DNA of 64,000 bases from an uncultured Lachnospiraceae bacterium (GTDB lineage: Bacteria > Bacillota > Clostridia > Lachnospirales > Lachnospiraceae), in contig CAJTPF010000001.1 of the NCBI GenBank assembly GCA_910578175.1, positions 31,604-95,603 on the forward strand. The letters run 5' to 3'. The translations under genes and the position numbers were made by a program. The notes below the pieces were generated by a model that saw only the letters and a program-made list of their open reading frames with translations, was not told where the DNA came from and searched no databases. Each line of letters begins with the position of its first letter. Position 1 is the stretch's first letter. This document shows positions 24,290 to 32,762 of this stretch, in pieces.

Positions 24290-25003
24290 ATGAGTACAAG
24301 CGCAGTAAACCAGGCAGCAGAAAACAGCGGAGTATCTGCTTATTCGGAAACAAAAAGAAAGAATCAGGTAAACGGAAAGACCATCGGGAAACCGGAACTG
24401 AGTGAAAAGGCACAGAAATACTATGAAAAACTGAAAAAGAAGTTTGGAAACATGGACTTTATTCTGGTCAGTGCCGACATGAAAGAACAGGCGGAAGCAA
24501 ATGCCTCCCAATATGCCCAGGCCAACCGGACCGTGGTTCTGATCGACGAAGATAAGATTGAGCGTATGGCGGAGGATGAGTCCTATCGTAAAAAATATGA
24601 AGGAATCATAAGCGGTGCGGCTGCACAGATTGAACAGATGAAAAACGGACTGACGAACAAACAGGGTGTCAAAACGTTTGGAATCAAGATTGATGACGGA
24701 GGAAATGCTTCTTTCTTTGCAGTCATCGACAAGTCTCTGGCTGCACAGAGAAAACGGATCGAAGAGAAAGCCGAACAAAAAGCGGATGAGAAAAAGAAAT
24801 CCGAGAAACAGGCCAGAGAAGAAAAACTGGAAGAAATCCGTGCAGGGCGGGTTCCCGGCGATGAAGATCTGGTTACCGTGACGGCAGGATCGGTTGAGGA
24901 ATTGATGAAGAAGATCAATAATGAAATATATGCCAGTCTCAGCGACACGGTGCAGACGGATGCAGAAAAACAGGTGGGACAGCATTTCGATTTCAGGGGA
25001 TAA
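24290..25003 (+). CDS. DUF6033-like protein, ECF sigma cluster protein 4
   Basis: 237 residues. AAGGAGG at 24274-24280 fixes the ATG at 24290; the frame is open upstream to 24194 but overlaps the previous gene. The hallmark is LSEKAQKYYEKLKKKFGNMDF, followed by a small alpha/beta domain (FILVSADMKEQAEANASQYA, VLIDEDKIERMAEDESYRKKY) and a Lys/Glu-rich coiled coil. This fits my memory of DUF6033 proteins of Lachnospiraceae, whose function is unknown. No signal peptide. Confidence 0.68.
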   Translation: MSTSAVNQAAENSGVSAYSETKRKNQVNGKTIGKPELSEKAQKYYEKLKKKFGNMDFILVSADMKEQAEANASQYAQANRTVVLIDEDKIERMAEDESYRKKYEGIISGAAAQIEQMKNGLTNKQGVKTFGIKIDDGGNASFFAVIDKSLAAQRKRIEEKAEQKADEKKKSEKQAREEKLEEIRAGRVPGDEDLVTVTAGSVEELMKKINNEIYASLSDTVQTDAEKQVGQHFDFRG

Positions 25004-25044
25004 GGCAAAGAACAGATATCGGGTTGCTTGAAATATGCATGAAA

Positions 25045-25110
25045 GAGGACTGATATAAAATAAACCGGTAGGTATTAGGCGGACTGCCGGTTTATTTTAT
25101 ATCAGTCCTC
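25045..25110. terminator. Long-stem bidirectional terminator
   Basis: A 27-bp stem with a single G-T pair: GAGGACTGATATAAAATAAA followed by CCGGTAG on the left and its complement on the right, with a 12-base loop. A-rich left and T-rich right flanks within the stem suit termination in both directions. Unusually long for a terminator. Confidence 0.7.
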
Positions 25111-25239
25111 ATACAATTTTTAACTGTTAAAAAAAGAATTGTGGAAAATCTCTATTAAGGATATAATAAATTCAAACCGAAACCATCTGCGGAAACCGGC
25201 TGATATCGAAGAACGGTATACCGCCAAGGAGTAATTAAA

Positions 25240-25917
25240 ATGAAAAAAATATTAATTGCAGAAGATGATAACAGTATATCCGGAGAATTGAAAGAACTGC
25301 TGGACAATTCCGGCTACGACGCAGTCATACTGGAGAATTTTCAGGATGCGAAAAACGAAATAATAAGCCAGATGCCGGATCTGATTTTACTGGATATCAA
25401 TATTCCGTATACCAATGGAGAGAATTTGCTGAAGGAACTCAGAAAGGAATCGGATATACCCGTCATCATGGTGACCAGCAGAAATAATGAAGCGGATGAG
25501 GTGTTATCCATGAGTTACGGAGCAGACGACTATATTACGAAACCCTATAATCCCACGATTCTGCTGCTTCGTATCGGAGCGATCTTAAGAAGGACGGAAC
25601 AGACAGGGGATACTTTGCGGTATCATGAACTGCTGGTCTGCCCCCAGAAAGGTCTTATTCTGAGGGAAGGGGCCGGCAGCGAACCGGAGACAGAAGTGGT
25701 ATTGACAAAAAATGAGATGATCATTTTCGTATATCTGTTAAACAACAGAAGAATCGTGACAAGAGACGAACTGATGACCGATTTATGGAACAATAAGGAA
25801 TATATCAATGACAATGCGTTAACCGTAAATATCAGCAGACTCCGGACAAAACTGAAGGAAATCGGATATGAGAATGCCATTGCCACAAGGAAAGGGCAGG
25901 GGTACATCTTAGTATGA
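25240..25917 (+). CDS. OmpR-family response regulator (BceR-like)
   Basis: A 225-residue two-component regulator. The receiver has the acidic pair EDD near residue 8, the phosphoacceptor aspartate in DLILLDINIPYTNG, VMVTSRN and the lysine in DDYITKPYN. The C-terminal winged helix includes LTKNEMIIFVYLLNNRRIVTRDEL and NDNALTVNISRLRTKL. It overlaps the sensor kinase gene by 4 bases (ATGA). Together with the kinase and the ABC genes downstream this matches BceRS-BceAB modules that detect and resist peptide antibiotics acting on lipid II cycle intermediates. Confidence 0.92.
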   Translation: MKKILIAEDDNSISGELKELLDNSGYDAVILENFQDAKNEIISQMPDLILLDINIPYTNGENLLKELRKESDIPVIMVTSRNNEADEVLSMSYGADDYITKPYNPTILLLRIGAILRRTEQTGDTLRYHELLVCPQKGLILREGAGSEPETEVVLTKNEMIIFVYLLNNRRIVTRDELMTDLWNNKEYINDNALTVNISRLRTKLKEIGYENAIATRKGQGYILV

Positions 25918-26936
25918 AATTTCGAAAATATCTGATGGATAAAGGATTTTCTCTTGTGTTATGGATTATCATGTATCTTATTCTGTTATTACTGATGTTT
26001 GCGTTTAAGACAGAAGGTTCCATGGTCGTGGCGGTGACAGTGATCATGTCCGGGTGCGGGATTTCTATTTTGCTGATAAATTTCTTCAGAAAAAAAAGAT
26101 TTTATGATGAAGTCATAAATAATCTGGAACAGCTGGATAAAAAATATCTGATACTGGAAACTGTAAATATGCCGGAGTTTTATGAGGGGGAACTGATGTA
26201 TCAGTTCTTATATGAAATCAATAAATCCATGCTGGAGAGAATCGGGGAATATGAATTCAGTATCAATGATTTTAAAGATTATGTGGAAATGTGGATTCAT
26301 GAGATTAAAATACCGTTATCCAGTTTGTCGCTGATGGCTCGCAATCACCGGGATACTTTTGATAAAAGGGTAAACCAGCAGATAAAAAGGCTGGATGATC
26401 ATGTGGAACAGGTACTTTATTATGTCAGAAGCGAGAATGCAGAAAAGGATTATCTGATCAATGAAAATTCCCTGAATGATATTGTCAGCAATGTTGTGAT
26501 GAGGAATAAAGATGATTTATTGGAAAAAAACATTGAATTGACCGTATCCGGCGTGGATAAACTTATATTGACGGATTCCAAATGGCTGGAGTTCATTTTA
26601 AATCAGATTATAAATAACTCCGTTAAGTATATAAACGGAACAGTTCAAGCCTGCATCCGGATCCAGGCAAGGGCGGAAGGAACGGAAAAAACGGTTCTTA
26701 CGGTTTATGATAACGGAATCGGAATCCCCGAAGATGACCTGAAACGGGTGTTTGAAAAATCCTTTACTGGAAAAAACGGAAGAACAGGAGTGAAATCGAC
26801 GGGAATGGGATTATATATTGCGAAAAAATTATGTGATAAATTAGGTCATGGACTTATGATAGAATCCAGAGAACAGGAATATACAAAAGTCAGTCTGGTG
26901 TTTATGAGAAATCCGTATTTTGATGTTTTAAAATAA
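25914..26936 (+). CDS. Intramembrane-sensing histidine kinase (BceS-like)
   Basis: 340 residues with two membrane helices in the first 60 residues and almost no loop between them, typical of kinases that rely on a transporter for sensing. The H-box is WIHEIKIPLSSLSLM; ATPase motifs are NQIINNSVKYI, DNGIGIPEDDL and GMGLYIAKKL. It should phosphorylate the preceding regulator. The 141-base gap to the ABC genes contains a terminator hairpin, so the regulatory pair can be expressed without the transporter. Confidence 0.92.
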   Translation: MKFRKYLMDKGFSLVLWIIMYLILLLLMFAFKTEGSMVVAVTVIMSGCGISILLINFFRKKRFYDEVINNLEQLDKKYLILETVNMPEFYEGELMYQFLYEINKSMLERIGEYEFSINDFKDYVEMWIHEIKIPLSSLSLMARNHRDTFDKRVNQQIKRLDDHVEQVLYYVRSENAEKDYLINENSLNDIVSNVVMRNKDDLLEKNIELTVSGVDKLILTDSKWLEFILNQIINNSVKYINGTVQACIRIQARAEGTEKTVLTVYDNGIGIPEDDLKRVFEKSFTGKNGRTGVKSTGMGLYIAKKLCDKLGHGLMIESREQEYTKVSLVFMRNPYFDVLK

Positions 26937-27017
26937 ACGGAGGATCCGATATTACGAAATTGTAATGTTTGGTAATATTAAAACAGCGACAAAAATAAAA
27001 GAAAACTATAAAATGAG

Positions 27018-27062
27018 TATAGTCAATGCGACGGCAGTTTATTGACTATATTTATTTTTTTT
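27018..27062 (+). terminator. Terminator or attenuator between the BceRS and BceAB parts
   Basis: A perfect 10-bp stem TATAGTCAAT/ATTGACTATA with a 13-base loop, followed by TTTATTTTTTTT. The T-run ends exactly where the ribosome site GGAAGGAG of the ATPase gene starts, so the transporter lies behind a terminator and needs either its own promoter just upstream or read-through. Confidence 0.75.
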
Positions 27063-27077
27063 GGAAGGAGACTTATT

Positions 27078-27845
27078 GTGGAACAGATTTTAAAAATTGA
27101 GAGAATTGAAAAATACTATGGAAATAAATCCAGCCTGACGAAGGCCATTGATAATATTTCCTTTGAGGTGGACAAAGGAGAGTTCGTAGCCATTATGGGA
27201 GCCAGCGGAAGCGGAAAAACCACATTGTTAAATTGCATTTCCACCATTGACAGGGTGACTTCCGGCCATATCTTTGTAAGCGGGCAGGATATCACAAAAT
27301 TGAAGGGAAATGCTCTGAATAAGTTTCGGCGGGAGGAACTGGGATTTATCTTTCAGGACTTTAATCTGCTGGAAACACTGACGGCCTACGAAAATATCGC
27401 ACTGGCATTGTCTATTCAGAATGTAAAGGCCAGAGAAATAGACAGCAGGATCCGGGATGTGGCTGAAAAACTGGAAATTACGGAAGTATTGAAAAAGTAT
27501 CCATACCAGATGAGCGGCGGTCAGAAGCAGAGAGTTGCTTCCGCAAGGGCGATCATTACAAAACCGAAAATGATCATGGCGGATGAACCTACAGGGGCGC
27601 TGGATTCGAAAGCAGCCAAAATGCTGCTGGAACGGTTCGGTTATCTGAATCAGGCACTGGAAGCTACCATATTAATGGTAACACATGATGCGTTTACTGC
27701 AAGCTATTCCTCAAGGGTCATATTTATTAAAGACGGAAAGATATTTAATGAAATATACAGAGGCGGAGATTCCAGAAAGGTATATTTTAATAAAATCATT
27801 GATGTGGTAACAGTGTTGGGAGGGGATTTAAATGATGCTCTTTAA
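27078..27845 (+). CDS. ABC transporter ATPase (BceA-like)
   Basis: 255 residues from GTG at 27078 (GGAAGGAG 7 bases upstream; the earlier in-frame codons lie in the terminator T-run). Walker A GASGSGKTT, Q-loop FIFQDFNLLETL, signature MSGGQKQRVA, Walker B MIMADEPTGALDS and the switch histidine in VTHDA. It belongs to the LolD/BceA type that partners with FtsX-fold permeases. It overlaps the permease gene by 14 bases. Confidence 0.93.
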   Translation: MEQILKIERIEKYYGNKSSLTKAIDNISFEVDKGEFVAIMGASGSGKTTLLNCISTIDRVTSGHIFVSGQDITKLKGNALNKFRREELGFIFQDFNLLETLTAYENIALALSIQNVKAREIDSRIRDVAEKLEITEVLKKYPYQMSGGQKQRVASARAIITKPKMIMADEPTGALDSKAAKMLLERFGYLNQALEATILMVTHDAFTASYSSRVIFIKDGKIFNEIYRGGDSRKVYFNKIIDVVTVLGGDLNDAL

Positions 27846-29862
27846 GCTTTCGTTAAAAAATATACAAAAAAGTATAAAGGATTATGCCATTTATTTTTTC
27901 ACCCTGATTCTGGGCGTTGCGGTCTTTTATGTATTTAATGCTATTGAAAGCCAGACCGTACTGCTGAATGTCACTTCTAATACCAAAGATCTGATAAAGC
28001 TGATGACCAATATACTTTCCGGCGTCAGTGTGTTTGTCTCTTTTGTACTGGGATTCCTGATCATCTATGCCAGCAGATTTCTGGTAAAACGCAGGAACAA
28101 GGAGTTTGGAGTCTATCTGACTCTTGGTATGGGTAAAAGAAAAGTATCCATGATATTATTTTTCGAAACCATTTTGATCGGAATCATCTCGTTAGCGGTG
28201 GGATTGCTGTTAGGAACGGTATTATCCCAGTTTATGAGTCTGCTGGTAGCCAATATGTTTGAGGCGGATATGACGGATTATGCTTTTACATTTTCAAGAT
28301 CCGCCATGTTCAAAACGTTTATCTATTTCGGGATCATGTATGTTCTGGTCATGATCTTTAATACCAGACTGGTGAGCAAGTGTAAACTTATCGACCTGCT
28401 CCATGCCGGAAAAAAATCAGAAAAAGTACGGATGAAGAATCCGGTTCTGTGTACGCTGGTATTTGCAGCAGCCTGTGGAATCCTGGGATACGCTTATTGG
28501 AAGGTAACGGGAGGAATATACCGTATGTCAGACGAAAAAGATATCTTTATACCCATTATTTTGGGAGTGATCGGAACCTTTCTGGTGTTCTGGTCACTGT
28601 CGGGACTTCTGTTACGGATCGTAATGAGTATGAAGGGCCTGTATTACAAAAAACTGAACAGTTTTACCCTGAGACAGATCAGCAGCAAAATAAATACAAT
28701 GGTGTTTTCCATGACAGTCATCTGTTTAATGTTGTTTTTTACCATCTGTATTTTATCCAGCGCATTATCCATTAAAAACTTTATGAACGATAATCTCAGG
28801 GAACTGGCGCCGGCGGATATTCAGTTTGAGTATGCATATGAGCCGGAACAGGAGAAACTTACGGTTGAAGAACTGCTGAAACAAAAGGGTTTAAATGTGG
28901 ATGAAGTATTTAAGGAAAAATTTCTGTTTGATACTTATATGTTTGATGAAGTGACTTTTCAGACCACATTAGGTTCTTCATATGATGACGCTCAGAACAA
29001 TTACTCATTTCTGGGGTATACGGCAAGAGAGGAATTTATGAAACTGTCGGATTATAACCGGCTGGCAGAGTTATACGGAATGCCGGAATATACTCTGGAA
29101 GAGGATGAATATATGGTAATTGCGGATTTTGACAGTAGCGTGGAGATTAGAAATGCCGCTCTGAAAAACGGCGAGACCATTCGGATCGGGGATGTGGAAT
29201 ACCGTCCAAAGTATAAGAAGTGTAAAAAAGGAATCCTGCAGCTGGCAGGGAATCATGTTAACGCCGGTTATTTTGTGATTCCCGACAGTGCCGAAACAGA
29301 TGGTCACAATGCGCGGAATTATCTGGTGGCAAATTATAATGCAGGGAATGAGGAAGAAAAAATAAAGATTGAAGCGGAAATTTCTGAGAGAATGGCATGG
29401 AACGACGGTGATCCGGAGAACAGTTATTGGATCAGTTATAATACCATGCTGGATATCAAAGAGGCTTCCATCGGTCTGGGCGCCATGGTTACATTTATCG
29501 GTCTCTATCTGGGTATCATTTTTCTGATTTCCGGCGCCGCGATCCTGGCCCTGAAGGAATTGTCCGAAAGTACGGATAACCGGGAACGTTATTGTGTTTT
29601 AAGAAAAATCGGAACCGATGAAAAAGTCATTAACCGGGCATTGTTCAAGCAGATCGGAATATTCTTTTTGGTTCCGTTGATCCTGGCGGGCATCCATTCC
29701 GTGTTTGGAATTAAATTTTGTAATTCCATTCTGGAAACCTTCGGAAAGGATGAGATGTTGAAATCGGTAGGAATGACTTCCGTATTTTTGATTGCAATCT
29801 ATGGAGGATATTTTCTGATAACATATTTCTGCAGTAAGGAAATTATAAAGGAAAGAAAATAA
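27832..29862 (+). CDS. FtsX-fold ABC permease (BceB-like)
   Basis: 676 residues with about ten membrane helices. Helices 1-4 include FETILIGIISLAVGLLLG. A large extracytoplasmic domain of about 200 residues (about 325-540) lies between later helices, the feature that recognises the peptide antibiotic or its lipid complex in Bce-type systems. The ATG lies inside the ATPase gene. It functions with the preceding ATPase and probably passes the signal to the two-helix kinase. Confidence 0.9.
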   Translation: MMLFKLSLKNIQKSIKDYAIYFFTLILGVAVFYVFNAIESQTVLLNVTSNTKDLIKLMTNILSGVSVFVSFVLGFLIIYASRFLVKRRNKEFGVYLTLGMGKRKVSMILFFETILIGIISLAVGLLLGTVLSQFMSLLVANMFEADMTDYAFTFSRSAMFKTFIYFGIMYVLVMIFNTRLVSKCKLIDLLHAGKKSEKVRMKNPVLCTLVFAAACGILGYAYWKVTGGIYRMSDEKDIFIPIILGVIGTFLVFWSLSGLLLRIVMSMKGLYYKKLNSFTLRQISSKINTMVFSMTVICLMLFFTICILSSALSIKNFMNDNLRELAPADIQFEYAYEPEQEKLTVEELLKQKGLNVDEVFKEKFLFDTYMFDEVTFQTTLGSSYDDAQNNYSFLGYTAREEFMKLSDYNRLAELYGMPEYTLEEDEYMVIADFDSSVEIRNAALKNGETIRIGDVEYRPKYKKCKKGILQLAGNHVNAGYFVIPDSAETDGHNARNYLVANYNAGNEEEKIKIEAEISERMAWNDGDPENSYWISYNTMLDIKEASIGLGAMVTFIGLYLGIIFLISGAAILALKELSESTDNRERYCVLRKIGTDEKVINRALFKQIGIFFLVPLILAGIHSVFGIKFCNSILETFGKDEMLKSVGMTSVFLIAIYGGYFLITYFCSKEIIKERK

Positions 29863-29864
29863 TC

Positions 29865-29893
29865 TTGACAAAAACAATATAGTTTTATAATAT
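29865..29893 (+). promoter_or_regulatory. Promoter upstream of the truncated SPFH gene
   Basis: TTGACA at 29865-29870, a 17-base spacer and TAATAT at 29888-29893 (TATAAT at 29886 with a 15-base spacer is also present). The -35 lies 3 bases after the permease stop. The -10 touches a perfect palindrome. Confidence 0.65.
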
Positions 29894-29919
29894 AGTGATA
29901 TCAAATTGATATCACTATA
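29891..29919. promoter_or_regulatory. Perfect palindromic operator candidate
   Basis: Two 14-base arms, TATAGTGATATCAA and TTGATATCACTATA, separated by a single A. It overlaps the -10 and start region, where a bound repressor would block transcription. The ribbon-helix-helix protein encoded downstream is a plausible binder. It is followed by TTTTTT and could also act as a terminator of the permease transcript. Confidence 0.65.
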
Positions 29920-29926
29920 TTTTTTA

Positions 29927-30664
29927 ACCATAAAGAAAGACGGATACTATTTTGTAAATCCTTTTGCCAGTGAGTTTAATCCCACATCAGGAGGAGTAGT
30001 ACAGCAGTCGTTTGAAATAACAGTCGGCAGCGGAGAGATCGTGAAAAGTCCTGCGGTATCCCAGAGCACAAGAAAGAAGATTTCCACAAAGACGCAGACA
30101 CTGCGGAATGACAAGCAGAAAGTCAATGACGTACTGGGAAATCCCATCATCATCGGTTCCGTTGTCATCTGGAGGGTGGCAGAGCCGACCAAAGCAGTGT
30201 TTAATGTTGAGAATTATAAGGAATTCCTGTCGATTCAGTGTGACTCCGTAATCCGGAATATTGCCAGAATGTATCCGTATGATAATATGGAAGACGAGGC
30301 CGATGAAAAATCATTGAGAGGCAGCAGTCAGGAAATTGCGGAGAGTATGCGGAAAGAGCTGCAGGAAAAAGTAATAGAGGCAGGACTGGAGATAAAAGAA
30401 GTGAGGATCACCAATCTTGCTTATTCTGATGAGATCGCAGCAGCCATGCTTCAGAGACAGCAGGCGGTAGCTATTATTGCAGCACGTCAGAAAATCGTGG
30501 AAGGCGCGGTCAGCATGGTTAAGATGGCCATCGACCAGCTGGGGGAAGAGGAAATCGTGGTTCTGGATGAAGAAAGAAAAGCGGCAATGGTCAGCAATCT
30601 TTTAGTTGTACTTTGTGGCAATAAGGATGCGCAGCCCATCGTAAACAGTGGCTCTATCTACTAG
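29927..30664 (+). pseudogene. SPFH/band 7 protein lacking its N-terminus
   Basis: Homology to bacterial SPFH proteins starts abruptly at TIKKDGYYFVNPF and continues undisturbed to GNKDAQPIVNSGSIY at the usual C-terminus (about 245 codons). Full-length relatives, from memory, carry another 60-80 residues with membrane helices before this point. Here those codons are missing and the frame begins directly after the promoter palindrome; the only in-frame start, TTG at 29906, lies inside the palindrome without a ribosome site. The rest of the frame is intact, which suggests a recent deletion or translation by an unrecognised start. The downstream Arc-like gene is intact. Confidence 0.7.
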
Positions 30665-30699
30665 AATCTGCCGGAAGGCAGAAGAGAGGAGGTCAGGAT

Positions 30700-30963
30700 A
30701 TGGCAGATGAGATTGAAAGCAGAGAACGTGAGTTAAAGAGGCGGCTTGAAAAAATTCAGAGTCTTGAGAAAGAAGTTCAGGAAAAAGAAAAGGCATTGAA
30801 AATCAAGGAAAAAGCAAAAAAACAAATTCTGCTCCGTCTTGCACCTGCGCTCTGGGAGGAACTTGCAGCATGGGCAGAAGAAGATTATCGTTCCATTAAC
30901 GGACAGATTGAATATCTGCTGGCGGAATGCGTCAGGAAACGTAAAAAAAGTCCGACATTATGA
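30700..30963 (+). CDS. Arc-like ribbon-helix-helix DNA-binding protein
   Basis: 87 residues: an N-terminal coiled coil (ERELKRRLEKIQSLEKEVQE) and a C-terminal Arc-type ribbon-helix-helix module (KKQILLRLAPALWEELAAWA, then DYRSINGQIEYLLAE). GAGAGGAGG precedes the ATG. It lies 35 bases after the SPFH gene; this SPFH-Arc pairing recurs in Clostridia, from memory. Probable regulator of its own operon through the palindrome at 29891-29919. Confidence 0.8.
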   Translation: MADEIESRERELKRRLEKIQSLEKEVQEKEKALKIKEKAKKQILLRLAPALWEELAAWAEEDYRSINGQIEYLLAECVRKRKKSPTL

Positions 30964-31005
30964 GCTGTCGCTTTACAGATTTCTATTCGTTTAAGCGACA
31001 GCTCA
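30961..31005. terminator. Bidirectional hairpin between the Arc-like and GH25 genes
   Basis: A perfect 13-bp stem TGAGCTGTCGCTT/AAGCGACAGCTCA with a 19-base loop. The TGA stop of the Arc-like gene is part of the stem. It lies between convergent genes and lacks a clear T-run. Confidence 0.6.
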
Positions 31006-31040
31006 TGCAATCAATAAAACTTAAATAATATATGGTCCGG

Positions 31041-32093
31041 TCAGATGACTAAAATTTGCCCGATGAAGATCAGATTTGGGTTCAGAATATTATTTTTTGC
31101 CGCAAGGGCCGCAATCGTTGTATTATACTTTAATGCAATACTGTATAGGGTATCGCCGGGACGGACTATATATTGAACCGTTGGTGCAGACGGAGAAGAA
31201 GCCGGAAGTATTAAACGGGTTCCGGGATATATTAAATTCGGATTTGAAATGTGATTTAATGAAACTAATTGTTCTACAGTGGTATGATAACGATATGCAA
31301 TGCCTGATAAGGTATCGCCTCTTTGGATGATATAAATATCGGGAGTGGTATTTGAGGAGGGGATATCCCGGGACAGAAACACACTGTCGCGAAAACGGTC
31401 CAGATCTACATTTCCGGAGATTCCGGGTACGGATCCGTTGCTGCTGTACTGAAATCCGCTCCATTTTTGCCAGGAACCGGTATCCGTACCGGAACCGGCA
31501 TTATAGTCCGCGGCCCATAAAGGATAGATGGAAAGGGAAGGATCCCAGACGGTATTCACGTCATTGATATCGGAGTAGAGCAGGGGCTGCGTGCCGGTCA
31601 GGTTTTGCAGCGTGGATAAATAGGTTCTGGCGATATCGTTTATCCGGTTCGTTGATAAGAATCCGAAAAATTCAAAATCCATGGCCGGCCGGCAGTCATA
31701 TTCTTTATCTGAAATCAGGGAATAGAAGAAACGTGCCTGGGCAATGGCGGAGGTTTCACTGGTAGCGGTGATATAATGATAAAACCCGATTTTCAGTCCC
31801 GCAGCCCTGGCTTTGACGTAATTGCTTTCAAAATATTCATCTATCGTAGAGGAGCCGTAACAGGCACGGATATATACGATCTCAACACCGGACGCAGCAA
31901 CCCGGTCAAAATCGATCTCGCCCTGCCATTTACTGACGTCGATCCCGGCCACGGTATCCTCCGCCTGCAGGGGACCGGTATCGGCAGGAACATTGACGGC
32001 GGTAAAAAATAATACAGGAAAAAGGATTAAAAATAATACGGATATCCGACAGAATGAAGCTCGGTTTTTCTGATACATATGTTGTTCATACAT
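31041..32093 (-). CDS. Secreted GH25 lysozyme with two LysM domains
   Basis: 350 residues. The signal peptide covers about 1-38. The glycoside hydrolase 25 domain (about 45-240) has GIDVSKWQGEIDF and the catalytic acid pair in AMDFEFFG. Two LysM domains follow (about 252-296: YIIQRGDTLSGIAYRYHTT; about 306-350: YIVRPGDTLYSIALKYNTT) for peptidoglycan binding. AAGGAGG lies 9 bases before the ATG. It should cleave the glycan strands of peptidoglycan (N-acetylmuramidase), acting as a growth or sporulation autolysin. Confidence 0.93.
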   Translation of the reverse strand: MYEQHMYQKNRASFCRISVLFLILFPVLFFTAVNVPADTGPLQAEDTVAGIDVSKWQGEIDFDRVAASGVEIVYIRACYGSSTIDEYFESNYVKARAAGLKIGFYHYITATSETSAIAQARFFYSLISDKEYDCRPAMDFEFFGFLSTNRINDIARTYLSTLQNLTGTQPLLYSDINDVNTVWDPSLSIYPLWAADYNAGSGTDTGSWQKWSGFQYSSNGSVPGISGNVDLDRFRDSVFLSRDIPSSNTTPDIYIIQRGDTLSGIAYRYHTTVEQLVSLNHISNPNLIYPGTRLILPASSPSAPTVQYIVRPGDTLYSIALKYNTTIAALAAKNNILNPNLIFIGQILVI

Positions 32094-32220
32094 AAAGGGC
32101 GCCTCCTTTTTGGTTTTCTGGAATACAGGCAGCCGCGGCTTTGGCAGTGGGCTTATAAGAGCCGCGATTTCCTGATTCTATATCATATGCCGGAAAAGAG
32201 CGGATGGTCCGCCGGTTCGG

Positions 32221-32574
32221 TCAGTTTGGGCGGGGGCCGGCGGCTCCGCTCTGTTTTTTTATGATTTCCCGGATGATATCCTGTACCAGACGTTTATTTT
32301 CCGGGGACAGCAGAGTGATGTTTTTTAAGATTTTTTTTGTTTCACCGGAAATGGTCAGGGTATCATCGCAATCCTGCAGAAAAAATTCGCATGGAGTGAT
32401 TCCGAAACCATCGCAAAATGTCAGGAATGTATGCATGGTCGGAACCGAATAATGGTTATCCATGGAATAAAGGGTACTGACCGGAATATCAGTCAGTTTG
32501 GAAAATCGGTAATTTGAATAATTATAAATGTTCCGGAAATAATTCAGCCGGTCTAAAAACTCCTTGTCGTTCAT
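32221..32574 (-). CDS. XRE-family helix-turn-helix regulator
   Basis: 117 residues. The HTH region is about 10-65 (YNYSNYRFSKLTDIPVSTL, then FLTFCDGFGITPCEFF), followed by a helical C-terminus (SPENKRLVQDIIREIIKKQ) that could dimerise. It is similar in length and layout to the broken regulator at 32763-33134, so the two look like tandem paralogs. The target is unknown. Confidence 0.82.
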   Translation of the reverse strand: MNDKEFLDRLNYFRNIYNYSNYRFSKLTDIPVSTLYSMDNHYSVPTMHTFLTFCDGFGITPCEFFLQDCDDTLTISGETKKILKNITLLSPENKRLVQDIIREIIKKQSGAAGPRPN

Positions 32575-32717
32575 ATTTAAAGTGACAATTCGGAAATTGC
32601 CTTTGCTCTCCTTCGTAAATGTTGATTTGATACTATTATATAAAGAAGAACCAAAGAATCGCTAATGGGAAAAGGAAATAAAAGGGAACGGATTGTTGAA
32701 TTGAAGAAATAATAAAA

Positions 32718-32741
32718 AAACACCGCTCGCATGAGCGGTGT
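32718..32741 (-). terminator. Terminator of the broken XRE gene
   Basis: A perfect 9-bp stem ACACCGCTC/GAGCGGTGT with a 4-base loop. On the minus strand it is followed by TTTTTTTATT, downstream of the stop at 32763. Confidence 0.85.
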
Positions 32742-32762
32742 CTGATATTTTATATCATACTT

